Below are positions 9,634 to 18,528 of a DNA stretch of 64,000 nt, one piece after another. The position numbers and the translations under genes were made by a program. Under the pieces are notes generated by a model, which was given only the letters and a program-made list of their open reading frames with translations, did not search any database and was not told the DNA's origin. Within the stretch, counting starts at the first letter, position 1. Every line of letters starts with the position of its first letter. Origin of the DNA: Rhizobium sp. RM (GTDB lineage Bacteria; Pseudomonadota; Alphaproteobacteria; Rhizobiales; Rhizobiaceae); the NCBI RefSeq assembly GCF_013390595.1, contig NZ_JACAWV010000016.1:1-64000 (forward strand). Reading direction: 5' to 3'.

Positions 9634-11112
9634 TCAGTCCAATCCCAGCGGATCGGCAATCCGTGGCCAAAGTTCAAGACTGGCCTTTCGGTAGTCTGTT
9701 TTGGACGGGTCGGTGGGATAGGAGGTCGGCGCGGCAATGTAGACGATTTCCGAGGCGACCGGTGCAAACCCCGCATGGAAGTGGTTGGTGGATTTCACCA
9801 GCAACACATTCTTCTTTGCAAAATCGACGCCCAGATTGGAAAAGATATCCGGCTCATAAGTTTGCGTCCGGCTGGTGATCAAAATGATGTCGATATCAGT
9901 GCCGACCGGTCTGACGACGGCGGCACGGCCAAGCGTTACGCGGCTGTTTCTAAAACTCTGCCACCCTGCTTCAGCGGTGCGAACGACTCTGACGCGGAAA
10001 TCGAGTGGATCTCCGCCCTGGGGACTGGATTTTCCACCGATACGAAGATCGATCTCGGCCCCCTCGCCCGCCGCATGGCAAAATGACACGGCAATCGGAT
10101 CCCAGATCGTCGCAACACCGATGTTATCCATGCCGCGCTCAACCATACGTCGCAGGATATAGGTCGCGTCGCCGGCAACACCGCCACCAGGGTTATCCCA
10201 GATATCCGAAACGACAACCGGCATGTCGGGCCTTGCGCGCAGAATTTCCAGCACCTTGTCCAGTCCGGCCTCTGTTTCGAGCATCGGCATCGCGGTCTGC
10301 TTACGCATACGATAGAGCTCATGGCCCAGTTTTTCAGCCAGTGCATCGCCCTTGGCCTTGTCGCCATCACTGACGACGATGATTCGTGTTCCCATGTCAG
10401 GCACATCACCGGCCATGAACCCGTGAATAACTGAAATGGAGAGAATGCCATCCTTGCCTTCCATCGCCTTCAAACGATCGACGTAAGACCGCATCGGCTC
10501 GCGGCTGGTCGGATAGATGGTGATCATACGGCAATCGAACGTCGAGATGACCGGTCTGATCTCGCCGCGAAGCGTACGCAGTGCCAGTTCAACGACGTGT
10601 TCTCCTCGTTCCTCGAAATCCGTATGCGGAAATTCGAGGAAGGTTGCCACGATATCGAGATTTTCGACACGCATGGGGGTCAGATGACTGTGCGGGTCAA
10701 ATTCCGCGGCAATCAGGACATCCTTTCCGACCATAGAGCGAATTCGCGAGAGTAAATCTCCCTCAGGATCGTCATAACCTTGCGCAACCATGGCACCATG
10801 CAGGCCGAGGACGACGGCATCGACAGGCATGGCGGCGCGAAGCTCCGCAAGGATCGTATCGCGCAAGGTCTCGTAAGTCTTGCGCTGTATCAGACCCGCA
10901 GGTTCGGCCCAGCAGGACGTCCCCTCAATTACCGTAAAACCTTCCGCCCTGCCTCTGCGACGCAGGATCGGGACAGGCGATGAGCAGAGGGTCGGTGTTT
11001 CAGGGTGCTCACCCGGGCCAGCATAAAACGCGGCCTTGAACGCATCCATATCGGTCGGAACCGGAGAAAACGTATTGGTTTCTGTTGCGAGCGATGCCGT
11101 GAAGATGCGCAT
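9634..11112 (-). CDS. M81 family metallopeptidase (MlrC-like)
   Basis: This 492-residue protein has the two-domain layout of the MlrC/M81 family (DUF1485 plus MlrC C-terminal domain). It begins MRIFTASLATETNTFSP, a very typical start. Candidate zinc ligands are in EFDPHSHLTP and the nearby HTDF region, and SDIWDNPGGG is a strongly conserved loop. MlrC was named for degrading linearised microcystin, but most homologues are of unknown substrate and sit in amino-acid or amide catabolic clusters. Here it follows a D-threonine aldolase-like gene with a hairpin in between, so it may be its own transcript. Substrate unknown. Confidence 0.87.
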   Translation of the reverse strand: MRIFTASLATETNTFSPVPTDMDAFKAAFYAGPGEHPETPTLCSSPVPILRRRGRAEGFTVIEGTSCWAEPAGLIQRKTYETLRDTILAELRAAMPVDAVVLGLHGAMVAQGYDDPEGDLLSRIRSMVGKDVLIAAEFDPHSHLTPMRVENLDIVATFLEFPHTDFEERGEHVVELALRTLRGEIRPVISTFDCRMITIYPTSREPMRSYVDRLKAMEGKDGILSISVIHGFMAGDVPDMGTRIIVVSDGDKAKGDALAEKLGHELYRMRKQTAMPMLETEAGLDKVLEILRARPDMPVVVSDIWDNPGGGVAGDATYILRRMVERGMDNIGVATIWDPIAVSFCHAAGEGAEIDLRIGGKSSPQGGDPLDFRVRVVRTAEAGWQSFRNSRVTLGRAAVVRPVGTDIDIILITSRTQTYEPDIFSNLGVDFAKKNVLLVKSTNHFHAGFAPVASEIVYIAAPTSYPTDPSKTDYRKASLELWPRIADPLGLD

Positions 11113-11140
11113 GATTTGGACTTCTCGATACGATTTCGTG

Positions 11141-11167
11141 AAAATGGCGCGAGTGTCTCGCCATTTT
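11141..11167 (-). terminator. Hairpin between the aldolase-like and M81 genes
   Basis: AAAATGGCG and CGCCATTTT form a 9-bp perfect stem around a 9-nt loop, placed between the aldolase stop (11183) and the M81 start (11112). In the leftward direction it is followed by only a short T stretch, so it is a weak terminator or attenuator rather than a textbook one. Confidence 0.4.
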
Positions 11168-11182
11168 ATTTAGCCGGGTAAA

Positions 11183-12268
11183 TTACCAGACTGTCCCGCG
11201 CGCGGCGACGTCTTCGACACGGGTGACAATTCCGCCTCGATGAAAAACCATCCTGTCGAAAAGATTGCTGACAACGCAGGTATGATTGGGTGTGACCTTC
11301 ACCACATCGCCGATCTCCGGCTTCATATCGCAAGCTGAAAGATCGACAACGGCATGCTCTTCGGAAAGGGAGATGATACGCGCCGCGTCGTAGCCTTCGA
11401 TCAGGCCGTAGTCACTGAAGCCAAGCAGATCCGATGTGAGTGCTTTGGAGCCCGCATCGAGAACGGCACGGTCCGGCGTCGGTCGAGATACCACCGTCGC
11501 CAAGACACACATGGCAAGATCGTCCACAGTGCAGTGGCCTGCACGCACCATGCTGCGGTCGTTGTAGACATAGGTGCCAGCACGGTGTTCGGTGGCTGAG
11601 GGCACGAGATGAGCCGAGAAGAAATCTGGCGAGCCGCCACTGGATCGAACCGGGCAGTCGATGCCTTTTTCTGCAAGCAGAGCCATTGTGCGGACAATGA
11701 AGTCCTCGACTTTTTCCGCGCCGCCCGGTGCCGGGTATGTCAGGATACCTTTGAAAGTCAGTCCAGGCGTCGCAGCAATCATTTCAGCCAATGCAACAGC
11801 CGCTTCCGGCGTCTGTACGCCGCATCGCTTTCCACCCGTATCGCACTCCACGAGGACGCAGAGCGGTCTGGAAGCTTCGAATGTCGCAGCAAGACCGGCA
11901 ACCGTATGAGCACTATCGGCAACAACGCAAAGCTTGCCGATCGCCGCGTTCAGTGCTTTCAGCCGTGCCAGCTTCTCCGCGCGCACTATGTTATAGGTTA
12001 TAAGTATATCATCGAAGCCTGCCTCGGCGAAAACTTCTGCCTCAGTCACTTTCTGACAATTGATCCCGATGGCACCGGCCTCGACCTGCTGACGCGCAAT
12101 CGCCGGGATCTTGTGTGTCTTGATATGCGGGCGGAAACTCTTGCCATGGCCGTTCAGATAGTCCTGAGCCCGGAGGATGTTGGCAGCAAGCCGATCCTCG
12201 TCGATGACAGGCATTGGCGTTGCGACTTGCTCGAGTGGTGTTCCCTGAACGGGCCATGGATATGTCAT
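11183..12268 (-). CDS. PLP-dependent D-threonine aldolase / D-serine dehydratase-like enzyme
   Basis: This 361-residue protein has the alanine-racemase N-terminal TIM barrel plus the D-serine dehydratase-like C-terminal domain. The FRPHIKTHK motif near residues 45-53 carries the PLP-binding lysine, and PNHTCVVSNL near the C-terminus has the His-x-Cys pair that binds zinc in this family. Length fits D-threonine aldolases and DSD1-type enzymes, which cleave or dehydrate D-3-hydroxy amino acids; sequence alone does not separate the two. It lies 26 bp downstream of a ridA gene on the same strand. RidA proteins clear reactive 2-aminoacrylate-type imines, which fits a dehydratase-type reaction. Confidence 0.85.
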   Translation of the reverse strand: MTYPWPVQGTPLEQVATPMPVIDEDRLAANILRAQDYLNGHGKSFRPHIKTHKIPAIARQQVEAGAIGINCQKVTEAEVFAEAGFDDILITYNIVRAEKLARLKALNAAIGKLCVVADSAHTVAGLAATFEASRPLCVLVECDTGGKRCGVQTPEAAVALAEMIAATPGLTFKGILTYPAPGGAEKVEDFIVRTMALLAEKGIDCPVRSSGGSPDFFSAHLVPSATEHRAGTYVYNDRSMVRAGHCTVDDLAMCVLATVVSRPTPDRAVLDAGSKALTSDLLGFSDYGLIEGYDAARIISLSEEHAVVDLSACDMKPEIGDVVKVTPNHTCVVSNLFDRMVFHRGGIVTRVEDVAARGTVW

Positions 12269-12294
12269 AACGGAGTTCCGCAGAGTTTCGGCAT

Positions 12295-12690
12295 TTAGGC
12301 CAGAGGCTTGTAGGCAATCACGTCCATTTCAACTTTCGCATCCACCATGAGAGGTGACTGCACGGTGGAACGCGCCGGAGGGTGATCAAAAAAGTGCTTC
12401 TGGAAGACAGCGTTGAAGCTGGAGAAGTCTCTGGCATCATCGAGCCAGACATTGACTTTAACAACGTCAGCGAGCGAGCAATCGGCCAGCGCCAGTACGT
12501 CCTTGATGTTAGCCACGACCTGCTCCGTCTGTGCGACAATGCCACCCATCACCACTTCACCGTCAACAGTGGGCACCTGACCGGATACATACACAAAATC
12601 ACCTGCGCGAACGGCTTTCGCAAAAGGGCGGCGCTGCCCGCCTGCCTGGCTATCCGCGGCTTCGAAACGGATCAATTTGTGTTCTGACAT
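12295..12690 (-). CDS. RidA family imine deaminase
   Basis: This 131-residue RidA/YjgF-family protein carries the expected conserved residues: the substrate-carboxylate-binding Arg in ARSTVQSPL and the Glu in VEMDVIAY near the C-terminus, plus VYVSGQVP at the N-terminal third. Family proteins hydrolyse reactive enamine/imine intermediates made by PLP enzymes. I took the ATG at 12690 with GCGAGGG upstream over a TTG at 12702. It is the first gene of the leftward RidA-aldolase unit and probably deals with imines released by its neighbour. Confidence 0.88.
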   Translation of the reverse strand: MSEHKLIRFEAADSQAGGQRRPFAKAVRAGDFVYVSGQVPTVDGEVVMGGIVAQTEQVVANIKDVLALADCSLADVVKVNVWLDDARDFSSFNAVFQKHFFDHPPARSTVQSPLMVDAKVEMDVIAYKPLA

Positions 12691-13042
12691 CGGCCCTCGC
12701 AAACAATTTTCATAGAAAACAGGATATTTCGTGATTTGTATCGCATTTCAGCAGTGCGCGCCACAAATTATGTAAATTATTTAGACGTCGGGAGTGCTGT
12801 GCTGATGGTCACGCTATTCCAGCACGTCAATAGCGAGAGATCATCGGACAGCGTGCTTCTGCGCACGGGAAGGCGTAGCCGAGACTGAATACGCCAGATT
12901 CCGGGGAGAGTGATGTGCGTAAGAGGCGTTAGCGGCGAGTTAGCCGCGGCTAACTTCATCCTCAAATAGCGGCAACGCAAACATGTGCGATCTCCGTAAC
13001 AGGACTTTGTCTCGCGACATCAACCCAAGACTATTACGATTT
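12691..13042. other. Intergenic region with one parS-like site
   Basis: No gene is visible in these 352 bp. The part next to ridA is AT-rich and should hold the ridA promoter (leftward). The part next to the FAD protein gene carries one copy of the repABC partition palindrome at 12939-12954, preceded by a partial copy (GTTAGCGGCG at 12929-12938). Confidence 0.5.
12939..12954. repeat. parS-like partition palindrome, copy 1
   Basis: The perfect 16-bp palindrome GTTAGCCGCGGCTAAC matches the GTT-N4-GC-N4-AAC consensus known for RepB-binding parS sites of repABC replicons. Identical copies occur at 14571 and 14648. This copy is on the far side of the FAD protein gene, about 1.6 kb from the other two. 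Confidence 0.85.
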
Positions 13043-14416
13043 CTATGCCGCGTCCCCGGCGATGCTCGCCTCGACCCGATTTGCAACTGTTTGCGCAATC
13101 TTTTGCGCCTGAACGCGAATATCCGGGACCGCGGTAATTTCCCAGAATCGGCCGGCCGTCAAAGCACCGGCAGCGAAAAGCCCGCCCCATGCGTCACCGT
13201 TTGGCATCAATAGACGCGACTCCCCATCCACTTCGACCCCGAGTCCCAGTGCATCGAGCGTGATCACGTCGTCATTCGTCATCATCTGCAGAAGCGGCGA
13301 GTGGCCGATGCCCGCGCGCTCCATACCGGTACAGTTTACCACCCAGTCAACCTCCAGGGATATCACATCCTGCGTATGCCTACGGCGATACCCCACAGCC
13401 ACGCCGTCTTCGCTTTGTGCGAATGACCGCAGATAACCTGCGTGAATTTTCACGACACCTTCGTCACGAAGGCGCGCAAATACCTGATGAACTTCCGGCG
13501 CAATCCGGTGCCGGTGAATGTTCCACCACGGCAACGCGTGACGCAGGAAGCGGCTACGTTGCGTGGGCGTCAGGCGCTGCCAGAGCGCCTGCGTTTTCGG
13601 ACGCAGCCCATCCATCACACTACGCCAGGGTTGTCCGCTCCGCACCTGCTGACGCAACGCCGACAATAGCGCGCTGATCTCTGTCGTTTCGTCAGGCAAC
13701 AACGGCTCTTTTGGTGCCAGTGGCGAATTCAAGTGGGGATGCGGCGCAAGCCCGCGGCGTGACAAAACATGGATGGGGCCTCGATGGCCCTTCCCGCGCA
13801 GAGTCATCACTTGATCAATCATCGTCAGTCCAGACCCGAGAATACAGATGCGGTCGCCAGAGAGCACACGGGACAACCAGCCTGGAGACCAGCAGTGACT
13901 AACAATATTCGCTGGCTGGCCATTGCTTGTTTCTACCGGCAAACTCGCCGCGCCAAGACCGAGACAGAGAATGACGTTCTTCGCCGTCATCGTCTCACCA
14001 TTCTCAAGCCGGAATGAGAAACTGTCCGCTCCGTCAGGGCGACATGCCGACGCTTTCGCGCGCACGAAGTCGGTCCGCACCCGTTGGTCGCGGCCTCTGA
14101 GGAGAGACGCCAGCCGGTCTCTAAGATAAAGCCCGTAGTCACCGCGTGACGCGAATGCCAGTGGATCGTTGCCAATCCCTTTCTCGGCAAGCCAGTTCAG
14201 GAAATCATCAGGGCGCTCTGGAAACAGACTCATTCGGCCGGCCGGAACGTTCAGTCGATGGAACGGTAACTCTGTCCGGTAAGCCGTTCCGCGCCCGAAG
14301 TCCGTGTCATCTCCAACGATGGCAATGGAAGCGTCAGCCGGCAGGGACGACAGCAGCTGTATGGTTACAGAGATAGCCGAGAACCCCGTCCCGACCACGG
14401 CAACGTCGTACGACAT
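13043..14416 (-). CDS. FAD/NAD(P)-binding protein (NAD_binding_9 type)
   Basis: This 457-residue flavoprotein starts with a Rossmann GxGxxS dinucleotide motif (VAVVGTGFSAIS, residues 5-16) and FHRLNVPAGRMSLFP typical of the FAD-NAD(P)-binding family related to lysine/ornithine monooxygenases. A second nucleotide-binding segment (ICILGSGLTMIDQ) is near residue 200, and a VNCTGMERA segment near 330. The substrate is unknown. It is read leftward and is enclosed by parS-like sites on both sides, directly upstream of repA. No partner gene adjoins it. Confidence 0.8.
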   Translation of the reverse strand: MSYDVAVVGTGFSAISVTIQLLSSLPADASIAIVGDDTDFGRGTAYRTELPFHRLNVPAGRMSLFPERPDDFLNWLAEKGIGNDPLAFASRGDYGLYLRDRLASLLRGRDQRVRTDFVRAKASACRPDGADSFSFRLENGETMTAKNVILCLGLGAASLPVETSNGQPANIVSHCWSPGWLSRVLSGDRICILGSGLTMIDQVMTLRGKGHRGPIHVLSRRGLAPHPHLNSPLAPKEPLLPDETTEISALLSALRQQVRSGQPWRSVMDGLRPKTQALWQRLTPTQRSRFLRHALPWWNIHRHRIAPEVHQVFARLRDEGVVKIHAGYLRSFAQSEDGVAVGYRRRHTQDVISLEVDWVVNCTGMERAGIGHSPLLQMMTNDDVITLDALGLGVEVDGESRLLMPNGDAWGGLFAAGALTAGRFWEITAVPDIRVQAQKIAQTVANRVEASIAGDAA

Positions 14417-14570
14417 CTATACCTCCTCATGCGACCCAGCCCAGAAACACGCCTATGACGCATTCCGGGCATACTCTAGTCAGCGAGTAGAGATTAAAAC
14501 CCGCCCCAAGTCCACCCGTCAATTCAACGACGACTTTCCACAGCAGAGATTCATTGAGATTCCGGGCGCT

Positions 14571-14586
14571 GTTAGCCGCGGCTAAC
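14571..14586. repeat. parS-like partition palindrome, copy 2
   Basis: Identical to the 16-bp palindrome at 12939 (GTTAGCCGCGGCTAAC). It lies 267 bp before the repA start, 61 bp from copy 3 (gap between palindromes), in the expected upstream control region of repABC. Confidence 0.88.
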
Positions 14587-14647
14587 TTCGCGCTGAACAG
14601 CTGCAAGGTCCAAAGAATCCTTGAATCTTCGAGGAATCTTTTAACCG

Positions 14648-14663
14648 GTTAGCCGCGGCTAAC
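14648..14663. repeat. parS-like partition palindrome, copy 3
   Basis: Third identical copy of GTTAGCCGCGGCTAAC, 174 bp before the repA ATG. Together with copy 2 it probably forms the main RepB loading site of the replicon. Confidence 0.88.
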
Positions 14664-14837
14664 AGCGTCGCGGTGAAAATCGAAAATTTGATTCTTCGCC
14701 AAGGCCTTAGCGTGCGTTCTGAATCTAAAAAAAAGCCTATTGCGCCCAAAAGAGAATCGGCGCTTATATTTCAGCTGCGGAAAAAACCGTCTTTTTCGGA
14801 AAAAACCGCAACTGCACCATCGAGCGAAAGAAGAGCT

Positions 14838-16052
14838 ATGACACAGAGCGCCGACTCAAAACTTGCTGCAAGGGCTCCCGATCTCACGGGGCTTATACAA
14901 CAGCATTCGGCTGCGTTGTCAGCCCAATTGCAGGCGCACAATGCAAATACCTTTTCGCCGCACACCGAAAAGAGCATGCGGCATTTCTCTCCAGCAGAGA
15001 CAGCCAAGCTGATCGGTATTGGCGAAGCCTATCTGCGTCAGATTGCAGCCGAGCTTCCCGGCCTCGACGCAGCGCAGGCAAACGGCCGCCGCTCCTACTC
15101 CGTCGATGACATCCAGAACATCAGAAAGTTTCTTGACCAGGGCGCCCGCGGAACGCGCCGTTATCTGCCGCACCGCCGTGAAGGCGAAGAGCTGCAGGTC
15201 ATCGCGGTCATGAACTTCAAAGGTGGCTCCGGCAAGACGACCACCTCCGCTCATCTCGCCCAATACCTGGCACTGCGTGGTTACCGCGTCCTCGCGATCG
15301 ATCTCGATCCGCAGGCCAGTCTTTCGGCTCTTTTCGGTCATCAGCCGGAAATCGACGTCGGCCCGAACGAGACGTTGTACGGTGCTATCCGCTACGACGA
15401 CGAACGTCGCCCCATCGCGGAGATCGTTCGTGGCACATATATTCCCGATCTGCACATCGTTCCCGGCAATCTGGAACTGATGGAGTTTGAACATGACACG
15501 CCGCGCGCCCTCATGCGCCGCGCTCCTGGCGATACGCTGTTCTTTGCTCGCATCGGACAGGCCATTGCCCAGGCGCAGAATTTCTACGATGTCGTGGTGA
15601 TCGATTGCCCGCCGCAACTCGGTTACCTCACGCTTTCCGCACTCACTGCAGCTACTTCCGTTCTCGTCACCGTTCACCCGCAAATGCTGGATGTCATGTC
15701 GATGAACCAGTTTCTGGCAATGACCGGCGATCTCCTGGCGGAGATCGGCAGAGCTGGCGCACAATCCGATTACAACTGGATGCGTTACCTGGTGACCCGT
15801 TTTGAACCGAGCGACGGGCCGCAAAACCAGATGGTCGCATTTCTCCGTTCGATTTTCGGAGACAACGTTCTCAACCATCCAATGTTGAAGAGCACCGCCG
15901 TTTCCGACGCCGGTTTGACGAACCAAACTCTTTTCGAAGTAGAACGTACCCAGTTCACCCGGTCCACTTACGATCGCGCATTGGATGCCATGAACAGCGT
16001 CAATGCCGAGATTGAAGGACTTATCAAGAAAGCATGGGGTAGGGCAGCATGA
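14838..16052 (+). CDS. repA: Plasmid/chromid partitioning ATPase RepA (ParA family)
   Basis: This 404-residue ParA-type ATPase of repABC replicons segregates the replicon and represses the operon. An N-terminal MerR-like DNA-binding segment (FSPAETAKLIGIGEAYLRQ, about 50-70) precedes a deviant Walker A motif KGGSGKTTTSAHLAQ around residues 128-142, then DLDPQASLS and the Walker B-like VVIDCPPQLG. I chose the ATG at 14838 with GAAAGAAGAG upstream because it gives the standard family length and N-terminus. The stop overlaps repB by 4 bp. It is the first gene of repABC, which marks this DNA as a secondary replicon. Confidence 0.95.
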   Translation: MTQSADSKLAARAPDLTGLIQQHSAALSAQLQAHNANTFSPHTEKSMRHFSPAETAKLIGIGEAYLRQIAAELPGLDAAQANGRRSYSVDDIQNIRKFLDQGARGTRRYLPHRREGEELQVIAVMNFKGGSGKTTTSAHLAQYLALRGYRVLAIDLDPQASLSALFGHQPEIDVGPNETLYGAIRYDDERRPIAEIVRGTYIPDLHIVPGNLELMEFEHDTPRALMRRAPGDTLFFARIGQAIAQAQNFYDVVVIDCPPQLGYLTLSALTAATSVLVTVHPQMLDVMSMNQFLAMTGDLLAEIGRAGAQSDYNWMRYLVTRFEPSDGPQNQMVAFLRSIFGDNVLNHPMLKSTAVSDAGLTNQTLFEVERTQFTRSTYDRALDAMNSVNAEIEGLIKKAWGRAA

Positions 16053-17062
16053 GCAGGAAACAGATCTTCGCCAATCTCGGTTCGCCGAATGCCGAAAACA
16101 ATGAGCCGGCACAAGAACGCGCTCGTCCCCGTATCAGACCGATCCTCGGCTCTCCGGAACTCGTCAATGATGTTCTCGGTTCGCCTGTCGGCATGATTGG
16201 CCAGTCGCTGAATGAAGTAAACGAACGCAGCAAGCGCGCCGAAGAAATCGAAAAGCGTCTTGCCGAAGGTTTGACGATCGTTTCACTTGATCCTGCAGAT
16301 ATTGATCCTTCCTTTATCCCGGACAGAATGCCGTCGTCTCCAGAAGATGATGCCGGTCTGGTGGAAGCCATTCGTGAACAGGGCCAGCAGGTTCCTATTC
16401 TCGTCCGTCCACACCCTGAATATCCCGGTCGTTATCAGGTTGCTTTCGGTCATCGCCGTCTGCGCGCCATCTCTGCACTCAACATTCCTGTCAGAGCCGT
16501 CGTTCGCGATCTGACCGATGAACAGCTTGTCGTTGCCCAGGGTCAGGAAAACAACGAGCGGCGCGATCTCACCTATATCGAGAAGGCCCGTTTCGCCCAG
16601 AAACTGCAGATACGGTTCTCTCGCGACACAATCATGGCGGCAATGTCTCTCTACAAGAGCGATCTTTCCAACATGCTGTCCGTTGTCGGTCGTATTCCGG
16701 AAGACCTGATCGATCTCATCGGCCCGGCCCCCAGTGTTGGCCGCCGCAACTGGATGGATCTTGCCGAACAGCTTTCATCCTCGCAGGTGAAGGAAGCTGC
16801 CCGCGCTTATGTCCGGGAACCAAACGTTGCTGCCCTTGCCTCTGAAGACCGTTTCAAGTCGCTTCTCGATTTCCTGAAGCCGAAGGCGCAGGCAAAAAAG
16901 GCTGGCGTATGGTCTTCCGACACCGGCAGCAGACTGGCGAAAATCATCGAGAGCGATCGCAAGGTTGAAATCTCGATCGACCGGAAGGAAGCCCCTGAAT
17001 TCGCAGACTTCGTTCTGGAACATCTTCAAACACTGTTTGCTGAACATCAGTCCAAGCAGTGA
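16049..17062 (+). CDS. repB: Partitioning protein RepB (ParB family)
   Basis: This 337-residue ParB-family protein binds parS and couples it to RepA. The ParB/Srx-like nuclease-fold domain covers about residues 75-175, with the typical FGHRRLRA box and GQENNERRDLTYIEKARFA, followed by a helix-turn-helix region about 185-240 and the RepB C-terminal domain. Start overlaps the repA stop (ATGA), so the two are translationally coupled. Its likely targets are the three 16-bp palindromes upstream of repA. Confidence 0.95.
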   Translation: MSRKQIFANLGSPNAENNEPAQERARPRIRPILGSPELVNDVLGSPVGMIGQSLNEVNERSKRAEEIEKRLAEGLTIVSLDPADIDPSFIPDRMPSSPEDDAGLVEAIREQGQQVPILVRPHPEYPGRYQVAFGHRRLRAISALNIPVRAVVRDLTDEQLVVAQGQENNERRDLTYIEKARFAQKLQIRFSRDTIMAAMSLYKSDLSNMLSVVGRIPEDLIDLIGPAPSVGRRNWMDLAEQLSSSQVKEAARAYVREPNVAALASEDRFKSLLDFLKPKAQAKKAGVWSSDTGSRLAKIIESDRKVEISIDRKEAPEFADFVLEHLQTLFAEHQSKQ

Positions 17063-17103
17063 TTTGTAACGTCAACGACTAACAGGAGACTAGAGCCCAA
17101 AAG

Positions 17104-17153
17104 AAAAAAGCCCCCGAACGTTGCCGCGCGGAAGCCCTTTCTTTGATTTAAGC
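17104..17153 (-). ncRNA. Antisense counter-transcribed RNA (ctRNA/RepE type) in the repB-repC gap
   Basis: repABC replicons encode a small antisense RNA between repB and repC that limits RepC synthesis and sets incompatibility. Here the leftward strand shows a promoter-like TTGACT at 17183-17188, 17 bp spacing, GATTCT at 17160-17165, then a roughly 50-nt segment ending in a GCTTCCG/CGGGGGC stem (17110-17116 and 17129-17135, two G-U pairs) followed by six Ts. Size, orientation and place all fit. The exact 5' end is inferred. Confidence 0.75.
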
Positions 17154-17159
17154 ACCCAA

Positions 17160-17188
17160 AGAATCTCATTTCCGCGAATCATAGTCAA
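17160..17188 (-). promoter_or_regulatory. Promoter of the ctRNA
   Basis: TTGACT, 17-bp spacer and GATTCT on the leftward strand, ending about 7 bp before the predicted 5' end of the antisense RNA. The -35 is strong; the -10 is only a partial match to consensus. Confidence 0.55.
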
Positions 17189-17250
17189 GAGTCTTGGCAT
17201 CGAAATTTTTCGGTGAGCGATTTTCTTTTGCCTTGTGAAAGGTGAAAGAC

Positions 17251-18528
17251 ATGGACAGCACATGCGTAACTACGCCTTTTGGGCGGCGAACAATGTCGTT
17301 TGGCATTCTCGCAACCCAATTTGCCGCACAAAAGATAAAATCAACTCCAGCCACCGATAAGTGGAAGCTCTATCGCTCGGTCTGTGAAGCACGCCCATTG
17401 CTTGGCGTGACCGATCGTTCCTTGGCCGTACTAAACGCGCTTTTGAGCTTTTATCCCAAATCCGAACTTGCTGGTGACGCCGATCTCGTAGTGTTTCCAT
17501 CCAATGCGCAATTGTCTTTGCGTGCGCATGGCATGGCCGAACAAACTCTGCGTCGGCATCTCTCCGCTCTGGTGGAAGCCGGCCTTATCATTCGCAAGGA
17601 CAGTCCGAACGGAAAACGATACGCCCGTAAGGCGAGGGGTGGCGAAATCAGCGAAGCCTATGGTTTTTCGCTCGCACCACTTCTTGCCCGCAAAGCAGAA
17701 ATCGAGGAGATGGCCGAAAAGATCATCGGCGAGCGTCTCGATCTTCAGCGTCTTCGTGAGAAGATCAGCCTGTTCCGTCGTGATATCCAGAAATTCTGCG
17801 AAATGATTTCGGTCAATGGCCAGGTGAACAAGGCAACCGAGTTCCTGGACCGTTATTCTGCCGCGGCAAACTCCCTTGGCCGTAACCCGAAAGCCGCTGA
17901 TCTCGCGAAAATCGCCGATATTCTGGCTTCTCTCCGTGCAGAGATTGCCAACTATCTGGAAAATATTGCGAAATCGGAAAAAATAAGCGGCAATGACCGC
18001 CAAAATGAGCGTCACATAAAGAATTCAGAATCCGAATCTATTTCTGAAGCGGCCATTTTCGATCAAACCAGCAGCGTTGTGCCCGCTGCCCCACAAGCCA
18101 CGCCTGTACAGGTTGCCGTCACCAGCAACGCAAAACCCGATCACCCACAGTCAAAGCCTGTTCTTCAAAAGCAATTTTTTGTTCCTGATATTGTTTTGGT
18201 TTTGAAAGCTTGCCCAGACATTGCCCTCTATGCCCCAGCTTCCCGAGTGACAGGATGGCGAGATCTCGAGGTTGCGACATCAGTGGTCAAAACCATGTTC
18301 AATATCAGCCCGTCCGCTTATCAGGATGCGGTTGCCATTCTTGGTCGTCACGCAACGGCGGCAGTCCTAGCGTGCCTGTTGCAGAAGGCCGAGCAGATCA
18401 GCTCTCTTGGCGGATACCTGCGTAATCTGACACAGAAGGCGCGTGACGGCAGTTTCGACCTTAATGCGATGCTGATGGCCCAACTGCGGAACTGCAGCGA
18501 CGCTGGAGCAGGAGCCGTGCGGCAATAA
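17251..18528 (+). CDS. repC: Replication initiator RepC
   Basis: This 425-residue protein is the replication initiator of repABC replicons. The N-terminus (VTTPFGRRTMSFGILATQ) is the classic RepC start, followed by the winged-helix region (AHGMAEQTLRRHLSALVEAGLI, about residues 85-110) that binds the origin, a coiled central part, and the C-terminal domain ending in GGYLRNLTQKAR. The family's origin lies within the repC coding sequence, so oriV is presumably here. ATG at 17251 is used; an in-frame GTG at 17242 is an alternative. Translation is probably limited by the antisense RNA just upstream. Confidence 0.95.
   Translation: MDSTCVTTPFGRRTMSFGILATQFAAQKIKSTPATDKWKLYRSVCEARPLLGVTDRSLAVLNALLSFYPKSELAGDADLVVFPSNAQLSLRAHGMAEQTLRRHLSALVEAGLIIRKDSPNGKRYARKARGGEISEAYGFSLAPLLARKAEIEEMAEKIIGERLDLQRLREKISLFRRDIQKFCEMISVNGQVNKATEFLDRYSAAANSLGRNPKAADLAKIADILASLRAEIANYLENIAKSEKISGNDRQNERHIKNSESESISEAAIFDQTSSVVPAAPQATPVQVAVTSNAKPDHPQSKPVLQKQFFVPDIVLVLKACPDIALYAPASRVTGWRDLEVATSVVKTMFNISPSAYQDAVAILGRHATAAVLACLLQKAEQISSLGGYLRNLTQKARDGSFDLNAMLMAQLRNCSDAGAGAVRQ

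Larger units (their letters stand above)
14417..14837. other. repABC upstream region with two parS-like sites
   Basis: This 421-bp stretch separates the divergent FAD protein and repA genes and should contain the repABC promoter and its RepA operator. Two partition palindromes lie at 14571 and 14648. The repA frame is open upstream to a GTG at 14673, which would put 55 extra residues on RepA, but those are Lys/Ser-rich and unlike the family N-terminus, so I read the segment as non-coding leader. Confidence 0.55.

Noticed and set aside
14673..14837. N-terminal extension of RepA from a GTG
   Set aside because: The extension is lysine/serine-rich, unlike RepA families, and the ATG at 14838 has a good ribosome site and gives the standard length.
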